NCBI GenBank assembly: GCA_023423495.1
Contig: JAFAFM010000090.1
Location: 1 to 6,386 of the forward strand
Direction: 5' to 3'
DNA from: Armatimonadota bacterium
GTDB taxonomy: Bacteria > Armatimonadota > Fimbriimonadia > Fimbriimonadales > Fimbriimonadaceae
DNA length: 6,386 bases
Shown here in pieces: positions 1 through 5,780 of this stretch. Position numbers and translations under genes: made by a program. The notes under the pieces are model-generated. The model was not told the origin of the DNA, made no database searches, and worked only from the letters and a program-made list of their open reading frames with translations. The first letter of the stretch is position 1. Every line of letters starts with the position of its first letter.

Positions 1-765
1 GATCAGAAGCGCTGCCATCACGCTCGAATCGACCCCACCGCTTACCGCGCAAAGGACTTTTCTTTCTGGGCCGACCTTGGCTTGAATCCGAGCGATTTCC
101 TCATCGATGAAAGCTTGACTCGACCAGTCACCGGAGAGACCCGCCTGCTCAAACAAGAACCGCCTTAAAATCGTGCGCCCGTCGGAGGTGTGGGTGACCT
201 CGGGGTGAAATTGAACGCCGAATACTTTCGCCGCCTGGTTTTCGATTGCCGCTATCGGACACGTGGGAGTACTTGCGGTAACTATGAAGCCATCGGGGAC
301 TTCGATCACTTGGTCGCCGTGGCTCATCCATACGTCGTACGAGCTGAGGTTGTTGAGCAACGCGCCGCCTTCTTGCTCCCAAACGGCTACCGCCGTAGAA
401 CGGGCAGCATCCGGTCGCTTTGCTTGCTGAGCAACGGGCGAGACCTGCCTGAAGCCATATTCCCGGTGCGCGGATGCTTCCACTTGGCCACCAAGATCCT
501 TGGCCATCAACTGCATACCGTAACAAATCCCAAGCGTGGGAATGCCTTGCAACACGCTGAAGTCGATATCGGGTGCGCCTGGTTCCAAAGCGGATTTGGG
601 CCCTCCGCTCAAGATGACAGCATCAGGCTTTGTGTTTTGAATCTTGGCTTTGGCTTCCGTCCACGGGACCATCTCGGAGTAAATCCCAAGCTCCCGGACG
701 CGGCGAACGATCAGTTGCGTGTACTGGCCGCCGAAGTCTACGACGATAACTGTCTGATGAGACAT
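1..765 (-). CDS. guaA: GMP synthase (glutamine-hydrolysing), N-terminal 255 residues, cut by the window edge
   Basis: GuaA is the cytosolic last step of GMP synthesis: it aminates XMP to GMP using ATP and glutamine. I translated the minus strand from the ATG at 765-763, and the frame stays open to base 1 without a frameshift. The protein starts MSHQTVIVVDFGGQYTQLI, the usual GATase class I opening. The glutaminase nucleophile is Cys81 in GICYGMQ, and the His187/Glu189 pair lies in FGVQFHPEV. The ATP-pyrophosphatase P-loop SGGVDSS is at residues 242-248, just before the left edge. GuaA proteins are usually about 510-525 residues, so roughly half, including the XMP-binding dimerisation domain, lies outside. 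All visible catalytic residues are intact. No clear Shine-Dalgarno precedes the ATG; the next upstream ATG, at 787, runs at once into an in-frame stop, which supports this start. The gene is divergent from the pilin gene. Confidence 0.97.
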   Translation of the reverse strand, partial: MSHQTVIVVDFGGQYTQLIVRRVRELGIYSEMVPWTEAKAKIQNTKPDAVILSGGPKSALEPGAPDIDFSVLQGIPTLGICYGMQLMAKDLGGQVEASAHREYGFRQVSPVAQQAKRPDAARSTAVAVWEQEGGALLNNLSSYDVWMSHGDQVIEVPDGFIVTASTPTCPIAAIENQAAKVFGVQFHPEVTHTSDGRTILRRFLFEQAGLSGDWSSQAFIDEEIARIQAKVGPERKVLCAVSGGVDSSVMAALLI

Positions 766-950
766 AAGAAGCTATCTATTGTGGCATGGTCCTAACCGCC
801 AGATGGGAAATTTGACTTCACGCACAAAAGATAGTCCCAATTACTAACCTATGGCGAAATGATCTGACTCCCTCGTGTGGATATTTAAATATGGCCGGGA
901 ATTTGAACATGATTTTCGACCACGAAACTGAAACGGAGTCAACTTCAACG
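766..950. other. Divergent intergenic region between guaA and the pilin gene
   Basis: This 185-bp gap must hold the promoters for guaA (leftward) and the pilin unit (rightward). I see no convincing consensus sigma-70 promoter. The best rightward candidate is CTGACT (864-869) with TTAAAT (885-890) at 15-bp spacing, which is weak. An A/T-only perfect palindrome, ATATTTAAATAT, lies at 881-892. No purine-riboswitch-like fold was recognised upstream of guaA. The frame of the pilin is open back to an ATG at 891, but the short leader beginning at 951 fits prepilins better. Confidence 0.5.
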
Positions 951-1754
951 ATGAAAAAGGGTTTTACATTAATCGAATTGCTGGTGGTGATTGCCATCAT
1001 CGCGATCCTGGCCGCGATCCTCTTCCCCGTCTTTGCGCAGGCAAAGGTTGCGGCGAAGAAGTCGGCCGACTTGTCCAATATCAAGCAGGTCAACCTCGCC
1101 ACCATCATGTATGCGGGAGATTACGACGACACCATGCCGATCGGCGCGTATTGGGTTAACGACCCATCAGTCGGCTGGAAGCTCTGGACCTGGCGAGTGT
1201 TGGCGGCGCCATACGTCAAGAACAAGGATCTCTACTCCCCGCCAAACTTCAAGAAGGGCACCTACGGCGGCAGCGTAAACCTCGATTACGCCACCTGGTA
1301 TGAGGATTATCGCCAAGACTTTCCACTTGGCATCGCGGGAACTCACAGTTGGGCTCACCCAACGTATGCTCCAAATGGCGTCAACATGACGAGCATTCCT
1401 CGACCAGCCGGTCTCATCTCGGTTATGACGTCGCGGTACCAGTACGCAGATTTGGGAACGTGGACGATTCGCAAGAATTGGTATGCACCGGCACAATATC
1501 CCGGCAAGGGCAGCTACGTCGCCTATGCACGACAGGCTAACTGGGGCTTCTATGATGGCCACGTCCGCTCCATGAATCCTTGCACCACCTTTGGAAAACT
1601 GCAGTGGGCTCCAGGCGAAGTACCAGCCGAAGACTTCCTTTGGGAATGGTGGGCCGGCCCAGATTCCAACGTATTGCGTGATTGGCTCCAGGGTGCGACG
1701 CCCGGTTACCAAGCCAATGACTACGGATGCCAGGACATCGAGGAGTACCGATAA
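951..1754 (+). CDS. Type IV pilin-like protein with prepilin cleavage/methylation N-terminus
   Basis: This 267-residue protein is predicted to be exported and processed by a prepilin peptidase. It begins MKKGFTLIELLVVIAIIAIL: a short basic leader, cleavage after Gly4, N-methylation of Phe5 and the conserved Glu at mature position 5 (Glu9). One hydrophobic helix follows, then LFPVFAQAK and a soluble domain rich in Trp and Tyr. Near the C-terminus, FYDGHV (Asp202-Gly203) matches the processing-associated H-x9-DG motif of many planctomycete, verrucomicrobial and armatimonad pilin-like proteins, but Tyr192 occupies the His position. Cys211 and Cys260 could form a disulfide outside the cell. I chose the ATG at 951 because it gives the canonical leader; an ATG at 891 would add 20 residues. 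GGAG at 935-938 is a possible but distant ribosome site, 12 nt from the start. The stop overlaps the next gene's start. Whether it builds a pilus, a pseudopilus or a surface protein is unknown. Confidence 0.92.
   Translation: MKKGFTLIELLVVIAIIAILAAILFPVFAQAKVAAKKSADLSNIKQVNLATIMYAGDYDDTMPIGAYWVNDPSVGWKLWTWRVLAAPYVKNKDLYSPPNFKKGTYGGSVNLDYATWYEDYRQDFPLGIAGTHSWAHPTYAPNGVNMTSIPRPAGLISVMTSRYQYADLGTWTIRKNWYAPAQYPGKGSYVAYARQANWGFYDGHVRSMNPCTTFGKLQWAPGEVPAEDFLWEWWAGPDSNVLRDWLQGATPGYQANDYGCQDIEEYR
1740..1745 (+). promoter_or_regulatory. Ribosome binding site inside the pilin gene, driving the coupled downstream gene
   Basis: GAGGAG sits within the last codons of the pilin gene, 8 nt before the ATG at 1754. 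It is stronger than any site upstream of the pilin itself. It selects the start at 1754 over the in-frame ATG at 1727. Confidence 0.7.
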
Positions 1755-2029
1755 TGGTTAAAGGTTGGATGATCGCTCTCTTTACGATTGGCTTTTTGGC
1801 GCTCGGATTCCTTGGGTTCTCCACGCTCAAAGGAGATAGCGCTCCAAATTCAACGACGCAAGAGCGAAAGCTTGCGGAGGAATTGGCGAAGGTCAAGGGC
1901 GACGTTACGAAGCTGAATGCGCAATCGCAACAGCAATTGCAGGCCGCTAATAGCGGCAACGCAATGTCGACTGCCGCGCGCTATTCAGGCTCTTCAATGC
2001 CAGACGGTTACTACGTACCTGGTCGGTAA
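1754..2029 (+). CDS. Small membrane-anchored protein of unknown function, coupled to the pilin gene
   Basis: I do not recognise a family for this 91-residue protein. Residues about 5-25 form one hydrophobic segment starting WMIALFTIGFLALGFLGF, with Lys3 ahead of it and Lys26/Asp28 after it. Residues about 36-65 are charged and Gln-rich (ERKLAEELAKVKGDVTKL and onward) and look helical, probably a short coiled coil. The tail is Gly/Ser/Tyr-rich and ends DGYYVPGR. It is most likely a single-pass inner-membrane protein with its tail outside; topology is inferred. Its ATG overlaps the pilin stop as TAATG, with GAGGAG 8 nt upstream, so the two are almost certainly translated in a coupled way and may act together, for example as assembly partner or anchor. 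A hairpin follows 11 nt after the stop. Alternative: a minor pilin-system accessory without homologs outside this lineage. Confidence 0.8.
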   Translation: MVKGWMIALFTIGFLALGFLGFSTLKGDSAPNSTTQERKLAEELAKVKGDVTKLNAQSQQQLQAANSGNAMSTAARYSGSSMPDGYYVPGR

Positions 2030-2040
2030 GCCTCTTGATT

Positions 2041-2072
2041 CAAATGCCTCCCGATTCATCGGGGGGCATTTG
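2041..2072 (+). terminator. Near-perfect 15-bp hairpin after the pilin unit, probable terminator
   Basis: Bases 2041-2055 pair with 2058-2072 over 15 positions, with a single G-U wobble (2049/2064) and a 2-nt formal loop at 2056-2057. In practice the terminal pairs would open to a larger loop. It lies 11 nt after the stop at 2029. The T-tract is poor: TTT is inside the stem and is followed by GTCGTT. Termination is therefore likely but not certain, and a role in mRNA 3'-end stability is possible. The symmetry would also let it act on the opposite strand. Confidence 0.65.
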
Positions 2073-2081
2073 TCGTTCAAC

Positions 2082-2090
2082 TGGTACGAT
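2082..2090 (+). promoter_or_regulatory. Possible extended -10 promoter for the kinase gene (leaderless transcript)
   Basis: TGGTACGAT reads as an extended -10 element: TGn followed by TACGAT, which matches TATAAT at four of six bases. It ends 7 nt before the GTG at 2098, so transcription could begin at or next to the start codon. No ribosome site precedes that GTG. No -35 box is visible, because that position falls in the GC-rich stem of the hairpin. Confidence 0.3.
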
Positions 2091-2097
2091 TTTCGGC

Positions 2098-4245
2098 GTG
2101 GCCATCGATCCCGCGTCGTTACCCGTCGGTACGCTGCTGGCGGATAGATTCGAGCTTGAGAGGGTGCTCGGGCGAGGGGCCTTTGGGATCGTCTACTTAG
2201 CTCATGATATGCTTCGTAACGAGCCCGTGGTCGTCAAGGAGTTGGCCCCGATTGGTACCCGGCGCATGCCTTCAGGAGTCCTTGATTTACAGTCGGACGA
2301 TGGGCAGAGGCTCCGTCAAAGCTTCTTGTCCGAAGCTAAGACGATCGGCAAATTGCTTATCCACGGAGTGCCCTCGGTTCGAAGTTCGTTCGTCGAAAAC
2401 GGAACCGCTTACTTTGTCACGGATTACCTGCCAAATTCGAAAACCCTCGAGCAGGTGATGGCGGAGGAAGGGCCCCTGGCTGAAGAGCCGATGCTGGACA
2501 TCCTTTACCAATGTCTGGAGATTTTGGAGAGCATCCACGCCAAGGGCATATTGCATCGAGACATCAAGCCAAGCAACATCCTTATTAACCAGCGGGGCGA
2601 TGTGATGCTGATCGACTTCGGCGCCGCCCGGGAATGGCATGCCGATCGGTCGCTGACCCATACCGTGTTGCTGACTCCGAACTATGCACCTTTGGAGCAA
2701 ATGACCGAAAGCGCGCGACGAGGCCCAGCCACAGACCTTTTCGCCCTTTCGGCAACCGCTTACGAAATGCTGACCGGCCGAAAACCAGAGTCGGCCACCG
2801 ATCGAGCTTCCGGATCGAGCCTCACGCCGATCTTGAAACTTTGCCCCCATGCAGATGGTGGAGTTGCCCGAGCCATCGAGGCGGGGCTTAACTTAAGGTT
2901 TCAAGATCGACCTCAGAGTGCAACCGACTATCGCGCCCTGCTTGCCGAACCGCTTACGGAATTGCCCGCCCAGACGCTCACCGACCTCGACGGACAAGCC
3001 TTTAGGCTTCAGGATTTCAAGTTCGACAAAGGAAGCTGCCCTAGCTGCAAGAATCTGCTCATCGAGCCCAAGCCGCTCAAAGCGGGACTGTGCCCGGTAT
3101 GCCGCGAAGCCCCTATCAAAGAGCGAGTCATCGTAAAGCACCGATGCCCGATCTGCCGATTGGTTCCGCTGAAGCGCCGGCGTAACCTCAACCCTATGTT
3201 CACTTGTCCGGCCTGCAAGACGGGTGTCCTGGAGCATCGGACCAAGGGCATCTTGAACCGCGAGATCCAGTCGACGTGCCAAGACTGTGGAGCTTTATTT
3301 GTTGGCGACAAGGTGTCCGCCAATGGAAAGTCCTGGGAAACCCTGCTCGCCGATAGTGGTAGGTCCGAGTTCCTTTGGCATTGCGAGGAATGCGGCGGGC
3401 AGTTTGACGAGGAAACTGACGGCCGGTTTGCAGTAAAGATATCCGGCAAAACTTTGGGCTACGACCGCCTTTACAGCGACGAATGGGATTACGTGGCGGC
3501 CGGCGTGGCTCCGGGGGCGGGCAACGGCGAGTGCCCGTCTTGTGGCGCAGACTTTTTCACGGACAACCTTTCCATCACCCTCCTTGGTTACGGCGAAGAT
3601 CGATACGGCTTTGGCATTGACCACGTCGGGCGATTATTGGATCGGGAAGAAGTTCGATGGCTCGCGGTCTCCAAGACCAGCCCCCATCCGGGCCCCGTTT
3701 GTCCAAACTGTAAAACGGAGTTCGATCGCACCGGAGGCACATTAACGTTGGTTCGCTCCTCCGACCGAAAGCTCAACCGATACTCCGAAGAGTCGCTCAG
3801 CATTTCCGATTGGCACAGGGTCGGTCAGAACCTGCCAACCGCAGCAGAAGAGGATGCATTCTTTGCCACGATCTCAGACTCTTTGAAAGAGGCGTTCCGG
3901 TCCGGCCAAATCGGATTTGACTCAGACAACGAAGTCAGCTGGAAGGGCCCAGCAACCAACGCGGAATCAGGAAGCGACGGCACCCTGACGATCAACAGGA
4001 GTGAGGTTCGCTTCGGCGGAATGTTGCGGAAGATTCGGCTTCCGTTAGACGAAATGACCGAAATCCACGTCGAGAATGCAACGGTTACGTTTATGAACTC
4101 GGACGGCGCTTCCCTGCGACTCAATATCCAGCCTATCGAACTTTCGGCTCAACTCCGATCGGGCGTTTATGTCACTGAGTTAACCGCCGAGGACTTGGCC
4201 GCTCGACTCGGCGACACCGAGCTAGAGCGAGTTGCGATGCCTTAA
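2098..4245 (+). CDS. Hanks-type Ser/Thr protein kinase fused to an eight-knuckle CxxC array and a PH-like C-terminus
   Basis: This 715-residue protein is predicted to be cytosolic; I see no membrane helix. The kinase domain, about residues 14-290, is complete: glycine loop GRGAFGIVY (25-33), Lys47 in VVVKE, alpha-C Glu79, catalytic loop HRDIKPSN (153-160), Asp173-Phe-Gly and YAPLEQ in place of the usual APE region. Phosphotransfer activity is therefore expected. CxxC pairs begin at residues 314, 332, 350, 370, 394, 429, 479 and 535, giving 16 cysteines, enough for four Zn sites. Residues about 628-707 form a beta-rich segment (GTLTINRSEVRF...) resembling bacterial PH/GRAM-like domains. Start choice: the frame is open back to TTG 2035 and ATG 2044, but both lie at or in the hairpin and lack a ribosome site, so I prefer GTG 2098. 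The ATG at 2044 would add 18 residues. The 3' end overlaps the convergent transporter gene. The substrate is unknown. Confidence 0.88.
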   Translation: MAIDPASLPVGTLLADRFELERVLGRGAFGIVYLAHDMLRNEPVVVKELAPIGTRRMPSGVLDLQSDDGQRLRQSFLSEAKTIGKLLIHGVPSVRSSFVENGTAYFVTDYLPNSKTLEQVMAEEGPLAEEPMLDILYQCLEILESIHAKGILHRDIKPSNILINQRGDVMLIDFGAAREWHADRSLTHTVLLTPNYAPLEQMTESARRGPATDLFALSATAYEMLTGRKPESATDRASGSSLTPILKLCPHADGGVARAIEAGLNLRFQDRPQSATDYRALLAEPLTELPAQTLTDLDGQAFRLQDFKFDKGSCPSCKNLLIEPKPLKAGLCPVCREAPIKERVIVKHRCPICRLVPLKRRRNLNPMFTCPACKTGVLEHRTKGILNREIQSTCQDCGALFVGDKVSANGKSWETLLADSGRSEFLWHCEECGGQFDEETDGRFAVKISGKTLGYDRLYSDEWDYVAAGVAPGAGNGECPSCGADFFTDNLSITLLGYGEDRYGFGIDHVGRLLDREEVRWLAVSKTSPHPGPVCPNCKTEFDRTGGTLTLVRSSDRKLNRYSEESLSISDWHRVGQNLPTAAEEDAFFATISDSLKEAFRSGQIGFDSDNEVSWKGPATNAESGSDGTLTINRSEVRFGGMLRKIRLPLDEMTEIHVENATVTFMNSDGASLRLNIQPIELSAQLRSGVYVTELTAEDLAARLGDTELERVAMP
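3037..3276 (+). repeat. Four compact CPxC[K/R] units inside the kinase protein
   Basis: At protein level, residues 314-393 contain four units starting CPSCK (314), CPVCR (332), CPICR (350) and CPACK (370). Their starts are 18, 18 and 20 residues apart, and the last unit runs 24 residues to the next knuckle. The units are rich in Lys and Arg between knuckles. They would fold as two zinc ribbons if neighbouring knuckles pair. The repeat is degenerate and seen only in protein sequence, not as DNA identity. Confidence 0.7.
3277..3831 (+). repeat. Four longer CxxC-x3-F ... W modules inside the kinase protein
   Basis: From residue 394 to about 578 the spacing changes. Four modules start at Cys394, 429, 479 and 535, and each has a Phe exactly four residues after its second Cys (Phe401, 436, 486, 542). 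Each also has a Trp toward its end (Trp427, 463, 521, 572), usually near acidic residues (SDEW, ISDW). Module lengths are about 35, 50, 56 and 44 residues. This suggests tandem duplication of one Zn-binding domain followed by divergence. Confidence 0.6.
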
Positions 4246-5421
4246 AGGCACGGCTGGGAGCGAAAGCATATCTCCCTGCACCGACGTTACTTTGATGAGG
4301 CGGTCGAGAATGACCTTGATCGAACCCGCCAGGGGAAACGCCAGGATCATGCCTGGAAGCCCAAACAATGCCGCACCAGAAAGGATAACGAAGATGTTGA
4401 TAACACCGCTCAATCCAACAGAACCTCCTACGACCTGCGGATAAACCGCTTGATCGAATATCAAACCGATCACGGCATAGACTGCGACCACCAATATGGC
4501 GTATGCCCATGGCGATCCCATCGAGAACGCGAAATTTCCGTTGATTCCGCTAAGGCCGAGAATGAGGAAGGTGATGGCGTAGCTAATAAACCCACCGATG
4601 TAGGGAATCAGATAGAACCCGGCGAAAAGGAACGCCAGTAAGAAGGCATAGGGAACGTTGAAGAACCACAGAATCAACGCCGCGAGTCCGGCATAGAGCA
4701 AGTACACCATTGCGACTCCGCGAAGATAGCGAAGAAAGACCTGCCCAATATCACTCATTACGGCGATTGTGCTCGCCCGAATGGAAGGAGGGATCCACCT
4801 AGGGCCACGACGCCGAAGGTCTTCCATCTCCAGGAGCATCATGAAAACGATCAGAGGCACCAAAAGCAGTGAAAATAAGCCCGAAGCGAAGGTCGTTAAG
4901 ATGCCAAAGAAGGACCCAAAAGCCTTTCTTGCGGACGCTGCGATCTGCTCACGACGTGGTTCGATGAACTGCTCGGTGATTTCTCGCCGAGTACTAGGTA
5001 GCCCGAAACGGTCCAAATACGGCTTTGCTTGGGCAAGAAGAAGATCTATTTGATCTTGCTGGCTATATGCTTGGGCCTGGTTTACCGGATTCCACCGAAC
5101 GAAATAGTTCTCGGCGTCGCTTTCCGCCGTTAGGCTGGTGGTGAAATTCTCAAATGCATCGGATGCGGCGGTCACCTGGCGGGCCACCGAGGGTCCGGTT
5201 ATCACGCCAATTACGGTGATCAGGAGGAAAAAGGTGATGAAGACGAGGGAGACGGCGAGCCCTCGCGAGTAACCCCGAAGGCGCAACTTGCGGACGCTCG
5301 GCTCAAGCAGAGCCGCGATTATGAAACTGATGATAAAAGGAAGTAGGATGCCCCGAACAAGGTAAAGAAAAACCAGTGTCACCAGCACGAGGGTGACCCA
5401 CAGTGTTATTCTCCAGCCCAT
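4222..5421 (-). CDS. AI-2E family transporter (UPF0118-type multi-pass membrane protein)
   Basis: This 399-residue integral membrane protein fits the AI-2E family in length and layout. Two hydrophobic segments lie at about residues 5-39 and a third at about 55-76. A long soluble stretch follows to about residue 166, then a membrane-rich half with YLIPYIGGFIS and, near the end, PQVVGGSVGLSGVINIFVIL and ALFGLPGMILAFPLAG, which resemble the family's conserved C-terminal region. Members include the TqsA autoinducer-2 exporter of E. coli and several Na+/H+ antiporters, so the substrate cannot be read from sequence and no symbol is given. The ATG at 5421 lies 17 bp after the YtxH-type gene stop. 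There is no visible ribosome site in that gap, so translation probably depends on the gene before it. The stop at 4222-4224 lies inside the convergent kinase gene, a 24-bp overlap. Confidence 0.93.
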   Translation of the reverse strand: MGWRITLWVTLVLVTLVFLYLVRGILLPFIISFIIAALLEPSVRKLRLRGYSRGLAVSLVFITFFLLITVIGVITGPSVARQVTAASDAFENFTTSLTAESDAENYFVRWNPVNQAQAYSQQDQIDLLLAQAKPYLDRFGLPSTRREITEQFIEPRREQIAASARKAFGSFFGILTTFASGLFSLLLVPLIVFMMLLEMEDLRRRGPRWIPPSIRASTIAVMSDIGQVFLRYLRGVAMVYLLYAGLAALILWFFNVPYAFLLAFLFAGFYLIPYIGGFISYAITFLILGLSGINGNFAFSMGSPWAYAILVVAVYAVIGLIFDQAVYPQVVGGSVGLSGVINIFVILSGAALFGLPGMILAFPLAGSIKVILDRLIKVTSVQGDMLSLPAVPLRHRNSL

Positions 5422-5438
5422 GTTCGAGGCGTTCGGGA

Positions 5439-5672
5439 TTAGACGCCCAATTCTTCAACCGATTGAGTTGAAGATCTTTTAGCCTTCTGCTCTGCGACCC
5501 ATTCTTCGGTCTTGCCCTTCAGTTCTTTGAACTTGCTCGCCAACTCTTCTCGAGTTTCCGTACCCGCTTTCGGGGCGAAAAGCAGTCCTGCGGCTGCGCC
5601 GATGATTGCGCCTAGGCCGACTCCGGCAAGCAAATACAAAACGACATTAGCTTCTTCTTTTTCAGTGCTCAT
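5439..5672 (-). CDS. YtxH domain-containing small membrane protein
   Basis: This 77-residue protein has the YtxH layout: a short charged N-terminus (MSTEKEEAN), one glycine/alanine-rich membrane helix at about residues 10-30 (VLYLLAGVGLGAIIGAAAG), then LLFAPKAGTETREEL, which closely matches the family signature. A charged helical tail with KFKELKGKTEEWVAEQKAK follows. YtxH-like proteins are small envelope or general-stress proteins with no defined biochemical activity. The start is well supported: AAGGAGG lies 7 nt before the ATG. It is the first gene of an apparent two-gene unit with the AI-2E transporter 17 bp downstream, which suggests a shared envelope or stress role. Confidence 0.92.
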   Translation of the reverse strand: MSTEKEEANVVLYLLAGVGLGAIIGAAAGLLFAPKAGTETREELASKFKELKGKTEEWVAEQKAKRSSTQSVEELGV

Positions 5673-5679
5673 TGCTGTT

Positions 5680-5686
5680 CCTCCTT
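5680..5686 (-). promoter_or_regulatory. Strong Shine-Dalgarno site for the YtxH-type gene
   Basis: Reading leftward, AAGGAGG is a full match to the anti-Shine-Dalgarno and ends 7 nt before the ATG at 5672. It is the strongest ribosome site in the window and contrasts with the kinase, guaA and transporter genes, which have none that I can see. Confidence 0.85.
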
Positions 5687-5699
5687 GTTCTCAAGCTCC

Positions 5700-5729
5700 A
5701 TTATGCCCTTACTTCGACAAAAGTGCCAT
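5700..5729 (-). promoter_or_regulatory. Candidate promoter for the YtxH/AI-2E unit
   Basis: Reading leftward, ATGGCA (5729-5724) and CATAAT (5705-5700) are separated by 18 bp. CATAAT matches the -10 consensus at five of six bases, and ATGGCA matches the -35 consensus at four of six. Transcription would start around 5693, leaving a short leader containing the Shine-Dalgarno. It lies in the 108-bp gap after queG, so the unit may be transcribed independently of queG. Confidence 0.35.
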
Positions 5730-5780
5730 GGATTGAGGGCCTGGACTCAATATTCCGGACGCGACCAAGCGTACGGCTGT

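Noticed and set aside
149..526. Minus-strand open frame of 125 codons
   Set aside because: It lies wholly inside guaA in another frame. The guaA frame is continuous with intact Cys81, His187 and the P-loop, so this is a shadow and not evidence of a guaA frameshift.
190..795. Plus-strand open frame of 201 codons opposite guaA
   Set aside because: Antisense to the conserved guaA sequence, with no recognisable domain or ribosome site.
766..890. Possible purine riboswitch upstream of guaA
   Set aside because: I looked for a junctional fold with conserved core and paired arms and could not find one; the leader also appears short.
1167..1712. Minus-strand open frame of 181 codons opposite the pilin gene
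   Set aside because: Antisense to a convincing pilin with a canonical leader; its translation has no recognisable motif.
2287..2850. Minus-strand open frame of 187 codons opposite the kinase domain
   Set aside because: Antisense to the conserved kinase motifs; no independent support.
4238..4250. Small palindrome TGCCTTAAAGGCA over the kinase stop codon, considered as a terminator
   Set aside because: Arms of only six bases around one central base, no T-tract on either side, and it is coding for the transporter C-terminus.
5732..5751. Inverted repeat ATTGAG/CTCAAT downstream of queG, considered as a queG terminator
   Set aside because: Only 6 bp, A/T-rich with an 8-nt loop; the nearest T-run in the minus direction is over ten bases away, so support is too weak.
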